A program made the position numbers and the translations under genes. A stretch of DNA of 64,000 bases from FACHB-T130 sp042747725 (GTDB taxonomy: Bacteria > Cyanobacteriota > Cyanobacteriia > Cyanobacteriales > FACHB-T130), in contig NZ_JBHZGO010000024.1 of the NCBI RefSeq assembly GCF_042747725.1, positions 1 through 64,000 on the forward strand, in the 5' to 3' direction. Under the pieces are notes generated by a model that saw only the letters and a list, made by a program, of their open reading frames with translations, searched no databases and was not told the origin of the DNA. This document shows positions 17,677 to 27,800 of this stretch, piece after piece. How positions within the stretch are numbered: position 1 is the first letter of the stretch; the number at the start of each line of letters is the position of its first letter.

Positions 17677-18246
17677 GTGAAAATGACCTCTGATTTTAAC
17701 AATCGTAAGGATTCTGGACAGCGGTGCCCTGCAAACGCACAAGTCTCTAAGGAGATGGATATTTTGCAGCGCGATCGCTTTGAATTGCTTAGTGCCTATT
17801 TAGATAGTGAAGTAACGGCTGCGGAGCGCAAACAAGTCCAGGAATGGCTGAAAAGCGATCCCAAAATGCAGTGTTTGTATACCAGGCTGGTGAAATTACG
17901 CCAAGGCTTACAAACGCTTCCCGTTCCAGAGTCCGAGCAATCAGCACAACAAGCTGTCAATCAAGTTTTTGGACGCATCAACCGCCGCAGATCCCAACGG
18001 GTTGCTGCATGGGGTGGTGCGGCGATCGCTGCATTGTTTGTCGGTGCTTTGTCAGGAATTCTTCCGGGTAATCACTCCCTGACTCCCCAGCTAGCGCAAG
18101 CTCCCATTCCAGAGACAGCAGCGGAACCTTTGATGGTTGCTTTAAATCACCCCGCTGTGGAGATTCCCAAAGCAGCAGTCGCGGCTCCAGAAAAATTTGT
18201 CAAGCCATCAGTAGATGGAGCTGACGCCAAGGGATATCAGAATTAA
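17677..18246 (+). CDS. probable membrane-anchored anti-sigma factor (SapG-like)
   Basis: The 189-residue product has an anti-sigma N-terminal domain (FELLSAYLDSEVTAAERKQV, then WLKSDPKMQCLYTRLVKLRQ), a single membrane segment (AAWGGAAIAALFVGALSGIL) and a periplasmic Ala/Pro-rich tail. It lacks the HxxxCxxC zinc motif of ZAS anti-sigma factors. It follows the SigG-like gene on the same strand, as sapG follows sigG in Nostoc-type cyanobacteria. Predicted role: hold the sigma factor at the membrane until an envelope signal arrives. The start may be GTG 17677 or ATG 17683. A clear terminator follows. Confidence 0.75.
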   Translation: MKMTSDFNNRKDSGQRCPANAQVSKEMDILQRDRFELLSAYLDSEVTAAERKQVQEWLKSDPKMQCLYTRLVKLRQGLQTLPVPESEQSAQQAVNQVFGRINRRRSQRVAAWGGAAIAALFVGALSGILPGNHSLTPQLAQAPIPETAAEPLMVALNHPAVEIPKAAVAAPEKFVKPSVDGADAKGYQN

Positions 18247-18273
18247 TCTGCTCTGCCTTAAAAAATATTGAGC

Positions 18274-18319
18274 AATGAGTGATGAGTTTTGCAATGAACT
18301 CATCACTCATTATTTTTTG
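18274..18319 (+). terminator. rho-independent terminator
   Basis: Perfect 15-bp arms at 18274-18288 and 18297-18311 enclose an 8-base loop and are followed by ATTTTTT. It ends the anti-sigma transcript 27 bp after the stop codon, and its right arm overlaps the end of the broken GGCT frame on the other strand. Confidence 0.85.
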
Positions 18320-18518
18320 TTAAATCAAGAAACGTAAGTAAAAACCCGTGGACTTTTGCATTGCCAGGGATCATCGCGGGATACCCTGCTGGGAGGGAAA
18401 AAAGTTCGCCGAAAGCGATCGCTCTTTTCTCTTCCACTACCTTTCCAGCACAGTATCGCTCGTAATTGCACTCTCCCGGTTTCAAAGTGCCGTAAACAAA
18501 AACTTGTAAATTACTCAA
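18303..18518 (-). pseudogene. truncated gamma-glutamylcyclotransferase/AIG2-like fragment
   Basis: The frame begins with VFVYGTLKPGECNYERYCAG, the hallmark YGTL glycine-rich loop of the GGCT/AIG2 fold, continues through LFSLPAGYPAMIPGNAKVHG, and stops at residue 71. Family members are about 110-150 residues, so the half with the later strands and the catalytic Glu is missing. The start is TTG, and the last residues come from the neighbouring terminator. It is most likely a decayed remnant. Confidence 0.75.
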
Positions 18519-18809
18519 AATATGCTTGCTATAGATATGTGAAACATTGCTGCTAAAAAAATATTACTCTTGCTTAACACCGTAATTTCAAATGATTTAT
18601 TAACTCCTATTCTTACTCTTTCTTCACGTTCTATATCTCTAATACATATAGGCTATAGCCCTAGGAGCATGGCAACGCGATCGCTAGTGGGTTCTAAGCG
18701 CAAAGCGCAAGTGTAGCCTCCTGTCCAGACTATGGTGAACAGACTATGGTGAACAGTTGTGTCAGAATATTGAGGCAGACACGATTACTAATCCAGCAGG
18801 AGTTTTTCC

Positions 18810-21383
18810 GTGGAGTCCCGTTACAACCCAGCAGCAATCGAGGAAAAGTGGCAACAGACTTGGGCAGAACAAAGCTTAGATCAAACCCCCACAGATAGCA
18901 CTAAGCCCAAGTTCTATGCTCTGTCCATGTTCCCCTATCCATCGGGCAGCCTGCATATGGGACACGTCCGCAACTACACCATCACGGATGTGATTGCCCG
19001 ACTCAAGCGGATGCAAGGCTATCGCGTACTCCATCCGATGGGTTGGGATGCCTTTGGTTTGCCAGCCGAAAATGCCGCCATTGACCGGGGTATTGCTCCA
19101 GGAAAATGGACCGATCAAAATATTGCTCAGATGCGGCGTCAATTGCAGCAGTTAGGGCTTTCAATCGACTGGAGGCGCGAAGTTGCCACCTGTTCGCCCG
19201 ATTATTATAAATGGACGCAGTGGATATTCTTGCAGTTTTTAAAAGCCGGACTGGCTTACCAGAAAGAAGCCGCCGTCAACTGGGACCCCATCGACCAGAC
19301 GGTGCTGGCAAATGAACAAGTCGATAAGGAGGGTAAATCTTGGCGTTCTGGTGCCAAAGTCGAACGGAAAATGTTGCGGCAGTGGTTCCTGAAAATTACC
19401 GACTACGCCGATCAATTGCTTAACGATTTGGACAAATTGAGCGGATGGCCCGATCGAGTAAAGTTGATGCAGGCGAACTGGATTGGTAAATCCACTGGCG
19501 CTTACTTAGAATTTCCGATTGTCGGGTTGGATGAAAAAATCGGTGTGTTCACCACCCGTCCCGATACCGTCTATGGCGTTACTTACGTGGTGCTAGCGCC
19601 AGAACATCCTTTGACCGCCAAAGTGACGACTCCAGACCGAAAAGAGGCTGTAGAAGCATTTATCCAAGAAGTAGCCCAAGAAAGCGAATTGGAACGCACC
19701 GCAGAGGATAAGCCAAAGCGCGGCATTCCGACTGGCGGGAAGGCGATGAATCCTTTTACAGGGGAAGAAATTCCCATCTGGATTGCCGACTACGTATTGT
19801 ACGAGTACGGAACTGGCGCGGTGATGGGTGTTCCAGCCCACGACACGCGGGACTTCCGGTTTGCGTTTGAGCAGAATCTCCCCATTCAGGTTGTAATTGT
19901 GCCGCCAGGGGATGATGTAGAGACGGGAAATTTCGCATCTCTACCGGAGGCTTACACCGAACCAGGGATGGTGGTGAATTCAGACCGATTTAATGGGATG
20001 GATTCGACTGAAGCGAAGACAGCGATTGTTCAATACGCAGAAAAACAGGGTTGGGGGAAAGCGCGGGTGCAGTATCGCCTGCGGGATTGGTTAATTTCGC
20101 GGCAACGCTATTGGGGGGCACCCATTCCGGCAATTCACTGTCCCAACTGCGGTACGGTGCCGGTGCCGGATGAAGACTTGCCGGTTCGATTGCCGGAAGA
20201 GGTAGAATTCACGGGTCGCGGGGCGTCTCCGTTGGCTCAGATGGAAGCTTTTGTCAATGTTCCTTGTCCTGCTTGCGGCACCCCAGCCAAGCGAGAGACG
20301 GACACGATGGATACATTTATTGATTCGTCGTGGTATTTCTTGCGCTATCCCGATGCGAAGAACGAACAGCAAGTTTTCGACCCAGCAAAAACCAATGACT
20401 GGATGCCGGTAGACCAGTATGTGGGCGGGATTGAACACGCGATTTTGCACTTGTTGTACTCGCGGTTCTTTACCAAGGTTTTGAGAGACTGCGGTCTTTT
20501 GAACTTCGACGAACCCTTCCAACGCCTGCTAACTCAGGGCATGGTGCAGGGCACTACCTACAAAAATCCTGCCACTGACAAATACATTCCAGCGGCACAG
20601 GTAGACCCAGCCGATCCAAAAGACCCAGAAACGGGGGAACCGTTGCAAGTCTTTTATGAAAAGATGTCCAAGTCGAAGTACAACGGCATCGATCCAGAGG
20701 AAGTCCTCGCCAAGTACGGGGCAGATACGGCGCGGATGTTTATCTTGTTCAAGGCACCCCCAGAAAAAGATTTGGAATGGGATGATGCCGACGTTGAAGG
20801 ACAATTTCGCTTCCTCAACCGCGTCTGGCGACTGGTGGCAGAATTTGTCGCTCAGATCCCCCCTAGCCCGCCTGACAAAGGGGGGGAGATGAATAAGGGC
20901 GAAAAAGACTTGCGACGGGCAATTCACGGGGCAATTCAAGCCGTTACGGAAGATTTAGAGGGCGAGTATCAATTCAATACAGCGATTTCCGAGTTAATGA
21001 AGTTGAGCAATGCTTTAGCTGACGCTAAATGCAAAGACTCGCCAGTGTATGCCGAAGGGATAGAAACTCTGATTTACCTGATGGCTCCTTTTGCCCCTCA
21101 CATTGCTGAAGAACTGTGGCACACGATAGGTTACAGCGATTCGGTACACACCCAAACTTGGCCTAGCGTCGATCCGACTGCCTTGGTGGTCGATGAAATC
21201 ACGCTGGTGATTCAAGTCATGGGCAAAACCCGTGGGGCGATTCAAGTGCCCGCTGATGCGAATCGGGAAGCTTTAGAACAGTACGCTTGCGAGTCAGAAG
21301 TTGCTCAGCGGTTCATCGAAGGTAAGGAAATTAAAAAGGTGATTGTGGTGCCTGGAAAGTTGGTGAATTTCGTGGTGGGTTGA
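18810..21383 (+). CDS. leuS: leucyl-tRNA synthetase
   Basis: The 857-residue class Ia synthetase charges tRNA-Leu. Visible are the HIGH-type motif SGSLHMGH (about residue 48), the CP1 editing domain with TTRPDTVYGVTYVVLAPEHP (about 250), an insertion with CPNC...CPAC cysteine pairs (about 448-490), the KMSKS motif KMSKSKYNG (about 620) and the anticodon-binding C-terminus. Length matches E. coli LeuS (860). The start is GTG 18810, preceded by AGCAGGAG. Residues 682-694 (IPPSPPDKGGEM) are encoded by a palindromic repeat carried in frame. Confidence 0.97.
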   Translation: MESRYNPAAIEEKWQQTWAEQSLDQTPTDSTKPKFYALSMFPYPSGSLHMGHVRNYTITDVIARLKRMQGYRVLHPMGWDAFGLPAENAAIDRGIAPGKWTDQNIAQMRRQLQQLGLSIDWRREVATCSPDYYKWTQWIFLQFLKAGLAYQKEAAVNWDPIDQTVLANEQVDKEGKSWRSGAKVERKMLRQWFLKITDYADQLLNDLDKLSGWPDRVKLMQANWIGKSTGAYLEFPIVGLDEKIGVFTTRPDTVYGVTYVVLAPEHPLTAKVTTPDRKEAVEAFIQEVAQESELERTAEDKPKRGIPTGGKAMNPFTGEEIPIWIADYVLYEYGTGAVMGVPAHDTRDFRFAFEQNLPIQVVIVPPGDDVETGNFASLPEAYTEPGMVVNSDRFNGMDSTEAKTAIVQYAEKQGWGKARVQYRLRDWLISRQRYWGAPIPAIHCPNCGTVPVPDEDLPVRLPEEVEFTGRGASPLAQMEAFVNVPCPACGTPAKRETDTMDTFIDSSWYFLRYPDAKNEQQVFDPAKTNDWMPVDQYVGGIEHAILHLLYSRFFTKVLRDCGLLNFDEPFQRLLTQGMVQGTTYKNPATDKYIPAAQVDPADPKDPETGEPLQVFYEKMSKSKYNGIDPEEVLAKYGADTARMFILFKAPPEKDLEWDDADVEGQFRFLNRVWRLVAEFVAQIPPSPPDKGGEMNKGEKDLRRAIHGAIQAVTEDLEGEYQFNTAISELMKLSNALADAKCKDSPVYAEGIETLIYLMAPFAPHIAEELWHTIGYSDSVHTQTWPSVDPTALVVDEITLVIQVMGKTRGAIQVPADANREALEQYACESEVAQRFIEGKEIKKVIVVPGKLVNFVVG
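20855..20890. repeat. GC-rich palindromic repeat inside leuS
   Basis: GATCCCCCCTAGCCC and AAAGGGGGGGAGAT form arms around a short loop. This is the same kind of ATCCCCC...GGGGGAT element seen between genes near 54750-54820 and 57005-57090. It contributes about 12 residues to LeuS without breaking the frame. Confidence 0.75.
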
Positions 21384-21482
21384 AAAAAGAGACTAGGCGA
21401 TCGCACTCTCGAAGAAACTCTCAGTTTGAGACTTCAGAGCGCGATCGCAATTCCATCAAATTGCCAAAGCGTCACATCATTT

Positions 21483-22655
21483 TCAATAATCTTCGTGCTT
21501 GAACTTCTCAAAGTCTTTAAGTGAAACTTGTTCTTCAGCAACTGCCTGACCAATCTTGCTTAATGCTTCAACTTGATCTACGCAGTCGATAGATGTCACT
21601 AAGTTTGGGTCGATGTTTGGCGGTAATTTCAACTGCTCAAAGCGTTTCTTTGTAAATGAGGTTGTATAGCGGTGATAGGTGAGCAACTTGCGATTGAAAT
21701 CATCAACCGCTTGGGAGGGAGGCGTTTCAGGGTTTGAGATACCTGTTTCTAACTGTTGCATCCCGTTAATGGAGGGTACGGAAACATCTGACAGTTCGCG
21801 ATTAATATGCTTCGATCTAGGTGTATCGCCAATCAGCTTCATTAAAACGTTCTGCTCTACGTTTGCGTCTTCCATTAAGTCTCCGATTGCATAACCTGCC
21901 CAGTTGAGCAGCGTGTATTTTTTTGCCTCACCCAACTTAATCGGCTGGTTACTGAACCCTGTACCAATTGAAATCAGCAAGAGGTTATCGGCACCCGTTT
22001 CCCAACCAATCCCATATTCTTTTTGAGTTGCTTCGACAAACAACTGAAATGATGGGTTGTTAAACATACTCACAGCACCATCAACAAATTCATACTGTTG
22101 ATTGCCGACAGCAAACATATGAGGCGGGAAAAAAGTTGGTGCAGCAGAACTTGCTCGAACTATATGCCAGAGGGGAATTTTGCTATTACTCTTGAAGAAT
22201 TGGTTATTTGGATGATTAACGAAGAACCAGGTTCCATCAGTTGTTACATTCTTGGAAACAATCATCAAGAGTGTTTTTAGTTGCTCCGAGCCAAGCGTGA
22301 TGTCACCTAAAATAGACTTTAGATTTTGCTCTAGCGGCTCTGAATCGTACTTCGACCACAGTTGACCGAGCAGCCAACGTTTACTAAACATTTTATGAGC
22401 ATCGTTATAAAAAATATCACGCAATGCTCGTGCTGACATTCCTTTAGCGAGTCCTGCCGCTAAAATTGAGCCTGCACTCGTGCCGCCAATGAAATCGAAG
22501 TAATCTGCCAAGCACTTCCAAGGAGAATTAGGTTGGTTGCAGAGTATGTCTTCTAACTTAATTAGAATTTCAGCAACGATCAATCCGCGAATACCGCCGC
22601 CATCCATCGACAGTAAGCGCTTGGGTCGTTTTAAATCTAGTTTATTCAAGGTCAT
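21483..22655 (-). CDS. patatin-like phospholipase
   Basis: The 390-residue product carries the patatin oxyanion loop DGGGIRG (about residue 18), nucleophile elbow GGTSAGS (about 58) and the catalytic Asp in FVDGAVSMFNNPS (about 197), giving a complete Ser-Asp dyad. The start at 22655 has AAGGAGTGGGAG upstream; a longer frame to 22691 lacks a site. Patatins hydrolyse acyl chains from membrane glycerolipids. The family also includes cGAS-pathway phospholipases, but no cyclase gene is near. A lipoxygenase gene lies 2.2 kb away on the same strand, so fatty-acid release for oxylipin formation is a possible role. Confidence 0.92.
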   Translation of the reverse strand: MTLNKLDLKRPKRLLSMDGGGIRGLIVAEILIKLEDILCNQPNSPWKCLADYFDFIGGTSAGSILAAGLAKGMSARALRDIFYNDAHKMFSKRWLLGQLWSKYDSEPLEQNLKSILGDITLGSEQLKTLLMIVSKNVTTDGTWFFVNHPNNQFFKSNSKIPLWHIVRASSAAPTFFPPHMFAVGNQQYEFVDGAVSMFNNPSFQLFVEATQKEYGIGWETGADNLLLISIGTGFSNQPIKLGEAKKYTLLNWAGYAIGDLMEDANVEQNVLMKLIGDTPRSKHINRELSDVSVPSINGMQQLETGISNPETPPSQAVDDFNRKLLTYHRYTTSFTKKRFEQLKLPPNIDPNLVTSIDCVDQVEALSKIGQAVAEEQVSLKDFEKFKHEDY

Positions 22656-23115
22656 CTCCCACTCCTTATTTAGTAGATTTTTTTGCAACATTGAGCCAGT
22701 AAAATGTTAAGCGATCGCGGCTTTCAATTACACATTTACTCGTTTAAGTATTGGTAGGTTTACAGGCAAGCTGGTTGAAACTTTACCAAAGTTTCAATTA
22801 ACCTATTAAAAATGTTTGCAAATCGAATCACCTCAGCTTAAAATTTGCCTCTTGTTGCTACAAAAGCTGCTTTTTGGGATTAATTAAACATTATTTTTTG
22901 AGAGCAGTAGTTAAGAATCAGTAATCGGTTTTTCCCAGCCACCATTATCCGCTACCACAAGCAAGTTCCGTTGATTTTCACCGGATTGCTGACCGTTCCT
23001 GCTATGCCAGTTGGATTGAAAGTTCGTTGAAGATGACGTGTGGCGGCGCGATCGCAATTTCTACCAATCATAGAACGAGGGAGAATTGCGTCGCAGGTGG
23101 TGTTTGAAATCCTCG
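22656..23115. other. 460-bp intergenic region
   Basis: AT-rich in its first half, with an HIP1 octamer near 22712 and a second HIP1-like site near 23048. No open gene, hairpin terminator or repeat element was recognised. Confidence 0.4.
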
Positions 23116-23958
23116 TCAAGGGAGTCGATCGCCTGACATCGCAACTACCGCATCGCCCGTGGGATCGACATATTTGCTCGATACAAGACTACGAATAAGG
23201 TCGGACGTCTGGTATCTGAAGTGTGGCACATCAGCAGTGGCAGCTTCGGCAATGACTTTTGCGACATCATCTCCTGTTTGCCCTACTGTGGCAAAGACTT
23301 GCTCCGTTGCGGCGAGGTATGCATCGAGCATCTTACTATAGGCTTCGGGAACGGGTTGCTGCAAATTTTCTCTAGTCTCTAGGACGGATGCGACGAACTC
23401 CGTATTGATCGCGCCCGGTTCGATCAGCGACACAGAGATACCGAGGCGTTTAACAACGGGAGCGAGACTCTCCATAAAACCCTCGACTGCAAATTTAGCG
23501 GCACAATAGGCATCATTGAATGGGTGCCCGATGAGACCGCCGACGCTGGTAACTGTAACGATCCGCCCAGAACCAGCAGAGCGCATTATCGGTAGGACAG
23601 CTTGAGTGACGCGCCAGACGCCGAAAAAATTGACATCCATTGTTTGATTTAGATCGTCAATTGATGTTTGCTCAAGGGTTCCCAGATAGCCTGCGCCCGC
23701 GTTATTGACAAGCACGTCGATCCGACCGTAATCGCGGACAACAGAATTTACGCACTCGTCAATGGAGGCTGCGTCCTGAACATCCAGTCTACGCACGTCG
23801 AGCGTAACATTCTCTGTCTTCGCTCGCGTTTCCAGAGGATTACGCTTTTCTAGGTTACGCATGGTCGCAACGACGGTGAAGCCTGAGTGCGCCAATAATA
23901 CCGCCGTACTCAATCCAACGCCGGATGATGTGCCTGTGACGAGTGCGATTCGATTCAT
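23116..23958 (-). CDS. short-chain dehydrogenase/reductase
   Basis: The 280-residue NAD(P)-dependent oxidoreductase has TGTSSGVG (cofactor loop, residues 8-15), NNAGAG (about 86), the catalytic Ser in VTSVGGLIG, and YCAAK (about 150). It is a classical SDR of the ketoreductase type. GGAGG lies just before the ATG at 23958. Specificity cannot be read from the sequence. It is part of a loose minus-strand run with the patatin, a VOC protein and the lipoxygenase, all separated by gaps that make a single operon doubtful. Confidence 0.92.
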   Translation of the reverse strand: MNRIALVTGTSSGVGLSTAVLLAHSGFTVVATMRNLEKRNPLETRAKTENVTLDVRRLDVQDAASIDECVNSVVRDYGRIDVLVNNAGAGYLGTLEQTSIDDLNQTMDVNFFGVWRVTQAVLPIMRSAGSGRIVTVTSVGGLIGHPFNDAYCAAKFAVEGFMESLAPVVKRLGISVSLIEPGAINTEFVASVLETRENLQQPVPEAYSKMLDAYLAATEQVFATVGQTGDDVAKVIAEAATADVPHFRYQTSDLIRSLVSSKYVDPTGDAVVAMSGDRLP

Positions 23959-24074
23959 TCTTTTCCTCCGTAAAAAAGTATTGCATTATCAGCCCGTCAT
24001 TAATAAATTTGGTAGCGATCGCACTCAATTGTTCAGTTTACCCCCATAAATATGCTGTTTTTCTCCTTAAATTG

Positions 24075-24524
24075 TCAATCGTGGTCTCCTTCAACAAATT
24101 GAAGTACAGTGCCATCTGGGTCAGTACAGCAAACAAAAGTGAAGTTTGTTCCTGATATGGTTACAGGTTCAGACAGAAAGTTTACGTTCTTCGCCTTCAA
24201 CTTCTCATACATCTGCTGCAAGTTTTTGGTGCGAATAGAAATCCGATTAATTCCAGTGTGATAGAGATGAGGATAAGGGTCTCCTTCTGTTTTAGGCTCT
24301 ATAAACTCGACCAGGTCGATTCGCGTTAATTTCGGATCGTCTCCTACACTCAATTGCACTCCCCGCACTCTTGCGTGGACCAAGCCAAAAGCTTTAGCTA
24401 TTTCTGGGCTGCTCAATCCCTGGCTGTAATCTAGGATGACTTTAAATCCAAGCATTTCGTAAAAAGGTAGCGAGCGATCTAGGTCTGTGACATTCACGTT
24501 GCAGTGGAATAATGCTTCTAGCAT
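24075..24524 (-). CDS. VOC/glyoxalase-family protein
   Basis: The ATG at 24524 is preferred over a TTG ten codons upstream. The 149-residue product has the paired beta-alpha-beta-beta-beta modules of the vicinal oxygen chelate fold: VTDLDRSLPFYEMLGFKV at the front, GINRISIRTKNLQQMYEKLK in the second half, and FVCCTDPDGTVLQFVE at the end. Metal-binding His/Glu positions (HCNVNV, VQLSVG, LQFVEG) are partly present. Family members isomerise, dioxygenate or bind small molecules; the substrate is unknown. It lies between the SDR and the lipoxygenase. Confidence 0.85.
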   Translation of the reverse strand: MLEALFHCNVNVTDLDRSLPFYEMLGFKVILDYSQGLSSPEIAKAFGLVHARVRGVQLSVGDDPKLTRIDLVEFIEPKTEGDPYPHLYHTGINRISIRTKNLQQMYEKLKAKNVNFLSEPVTISGTNFTFVCCTDPDGTVLQFVEGDHD

Positions 24525-24660
24525 GGTAATTACCTTTGGTGATGATGTGGACAAAACTTTCTACATATTTTCTTTAAAAAGTGCTTTTTGCCATTAGCAA
24601 AAACAGTGGATGGGATTATCATTCTTCCAAAACTATCGTGAAACCACCGTATACAAACAT

Positions 24661-24778
24661 CTAAGTGCCGGTGATAAAAGAAGCCTCATCACTAGCTATA
24701 GATCGCAGCGGCATTGCTGATGTCCTCCGGTGTATCCATGAGCTTCATGACCTGCCGTGCCTCGACCTTTTTTACCAT
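24661..24778 (-). pseudogene. C-terminal remnant of a second SDR gene
   Basis: On the minus strand one frame reads VMKLMDTPEDISNAAAIY, and a neighbouring frame continues ASDEASFITGT. Together these reproduce the conserved end of classical SDRs (TPEDIANA...FLASDEASFITG). A single-base frameshift separates the halves and a stop follows, so only about 38 residues of a former gene remain. It is distinct from the intact SDR at 23116-23958, whose C-terminus lacks this motif. Confidence 0.75.
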
Positions 24779-24823
24779 TTACATCCTAAGCTCCCTGATG
24801 CGGTTCGCCGTCGCTTCATGGCA

Positions 24824-24863
24824 AAACTTAGTAGTAGGCATTTTTGTGCCTACTACTAAGTTT
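24824..24863 (-). terminator. 17-bp perfect hairpin after the lipoxygenase gene
   Basis: Arms 24824-24840 and 24847-24863 pair perfectly around TTTTTG. It lies 21 bp beyond the lipoxygenase stop, with T-runs on both strands, so it could terminate in either direction. Confidence 0.75.
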
Positions 24864-24883
24864 TTGTGCCAGTTACCTAAGTC

Positions 24884-27800
24884 TTAGATATCGATGCTGG
24901 AAGCAATTCGTTTGGGTGACAGGTAGGGATAGGGAGTCTTGCCTTCCTTTTGCAGCTTTTTGTTCCGCTGCTCAATCTCCACGTCTATAAGATTGAGCTT
25001 CGCCTTAAAAATAGCGTGGATATCGGAGAACTGCTCGTTTTTTAACGGTAGTTGGAACAGGGGATTCAAAGACGGCGTGGTGAGCATATAGGCGAAAGAG
25101 ATTTCAAAGTGAGAGCTGACAAAGCTCTGCAATGAACTCATCACGTATTCCATTGTGATGTCGCCTTCAGTTTCAGGTACTTCCTTATACAGAGCATTGG
25201 GTCGGTTGGGAATATAGGCTAAGTATTCCTGCTGTGGGAAGTTCACTGCCGAGTGTTGGGCACTGACTAGGAAAATAATATTGGTCAGGGTTTTTATCAA
25301 CAACTCCCGCGTCTCAATGGCAGATGGAAAACCAGGAATATCTCCACGTTTTGGATCGGAAGTTTCCTGCGCCCAAGCTTGGATGACTGGATCGGCTGCC
25401 ACGGCGGCATCGTCCTTATACACAGCATTTACGGTATTGCTAACGTACTCGGTATATGCATTCCAAATCTTGAAGCCATCTTCCCGATAGTAGAAGTCTT
25501 CAACGCCGTCCGAACCCTGCTCGTCAAAGCCGCGTGATAAGAGTTCTTGCGGGAAGCTCATCCCAAAAAAGTCCCAATCTTTCCATGCCTTCAGGAATAT
25601 CTGCAACCCGCCCCCCGTGCCAATAGCGAAGGTGGTATCGGTAAAGGGAGCAACGTAAGAAACCAGGGTCTGACGAGCAAGATAGTTAATACCGATGGTG
25701 TCTTGGAAGTGCGGCTTCAGCAGTTGACCGATGGGGTGATCTTTGGGGAAAGCGTTGTGATGGCTGATGGCATAAGGTTCTGCCGCCAGGTGCGCGTAGC
25801 CTAAGTGAGAGATAAACTGGTGGTACTGGTTGTCAGCGCAAGACACATGAAGCTTCGCCAGCAAATACTTGTTGGGATTAGGCGAGTTAGGAGTGTAAAT
25901 TTCGTTTTTGCGGTCTTTGTGGCGCGTTAGTTGGATACCGAGAATATTAAGCCGGGACTTGCCATTCTCCAGTAGTTCCCGATATACCAACATATATGGT
26001 GCATAGAAAACTTTACCGGGGCGCGGGGGGAGATCCTCCATATATTTGTAATCGAGGATGAACAGCCGTTTTTGGGCGATTAGCTCTGGAATAGTTTTCC
26101 CTTGCGCCGTGAGGTTCGCCAAGTCTTTGGGGATAACCGTGTCCTTAGTGCAGAGTGTAATGGTCATCGGGTTAACCCCTTGGATTAGCTGGCGGCAGAA
26201 TTCGACATCATTTTTCCAAGTTTTGGGAATGTCGTATGGCTGCTTGAGCCAGCCAGCGTAGAAGGCTGTCCAGGGGTCGCCGCCCTCCTGCTGGAGCTTC
26301 TGTGCCCTTAGTGGAAATCCTACCTGCGAGTAGAGGTATTCGTGGGCACGCTGCGAAATTAATCCCAGCTTCTGCGGAGGTAGTACTTCACCAGGCGGTA
26401 GACCTTTCACCATGCGTGGAAGGTCTTCCATTGGCACGTCAGGTCTATCATTCCGACGAGGATACGGTTGATATTCATACTTTTGATCCTCGCCACCAGC
26501 ATACTGCTGCACGATTTGCAACACTTGCTGCTTCATCTCTTCCATCACACCAGTGAGGAAAGCGATCGCCTCTTGCTGTTCCATTTCTTTGGTGTCGGAC
26601 AGTTCGTCCCCAGATTCCAGCAACAGCCGCAAGGAAACAACAATCTCTCCTTGATCGGTACGCTGTAGCTTGAGAGTTTTGCGCGATACTTCACCGGATT
26701 TTAGCTCGTGCAAATCAAGCTCGGCAGTACCCATAAACTCATCTTTACCAATGTTGGCATCCCAAACGCTGAAACGCAGCTTGCCTTTGTTGCTTACTAC
26801 ATCAAGAGTGAACTTTTCATTCCAGATGGGGTTGCAAGTACGCAAACAAGACTTCGATTCTTGTGGCTTCGCCTCGTCAAGATCGATCACGACATAAGGA
26901 TCGGGATTAAACAATCCTGTTTTGTGCAAATCTTTGCCGCTAATCAGTTCAACTTCCAGCTTGCCAATACTGGGATTAAAGTGCTTATCCAGAGATTTGA
27001 TGGCTTCCGAGTAAGTCTTCTCCTGACCGCCCGTGATTTGTCCGGCAAAAACCGGGCTAACTTCACTTTCAGCAAACCAATGAACCACCGTCTCGGTCGG
27101 ACTCTTGGCTGACATCTCGATAGTGGTGAGGGCACTCGTGATGGGGAGACTGGGTTTGACTTCCACAAAGGAGTATTTCAAGATGTGCTTCTGGTCGTCG
27201 CGCATCTCTAGACGCTCTTTATACTCGCGCCCTGTATGCGTCTTAAAGGAGCGCACAGCCCCGACCTCATCTTTGCCAGGGGCATCCAATTTAACCCACT
27301 CATAAATGGGCCACCATTTCATAATCTCTGGACCAAAGGATCTGAAGACAGCCCACACTTTGTCGATGGGTGCGCCGACTGTACCTGTTACATTTGCGCT
27401 GCTAGTCATTTTCTTAGTGTTTTCCTTGTTTCTAGTATCAAATTCCGATTTGATCCACTCAAATCGCTGGTTGAACATCTTCTCGATGTTGGCTTTGAGC
27501 TGCTGACCATCTACCCCCTTTTGAGGGATGAAGATATTGTCATAGTTCACCTTAGTGACTTCGGCATTTACCGCAGACAGCTTGACCGTACCCCTGTATA
27601 GATTGACAGGCATCGAAGCACTTTTTGTCATCTCGTAGACTAAGGTTCGCTCTTCGTCCGAGCGAGATACGAGGGTCTCCTCCACAACACCTTTCGGGAA
27701 GACTATCTCTCTCTTATTACCCGGTCCCATGTTCACGCCAGTGGCGTATTGCACCCACGAGACATCCTGCCAATTGCCAACCACAGCCCACAACTTATCT

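Noticed and set aside
21483..22655. CBASS-type phospholipase effector
   Set aside because: The patatin domain fits, but no nucleotide cyclase or accessory gene lies nearby.
24665..24859. 64-residue plus-strand frame between the VOC and lipoxygenase genes
   Set aside because: The opposite strand carries clear SDR C-terminal motifs; the plus frame is its shadow and runs into a terminator hairpin.
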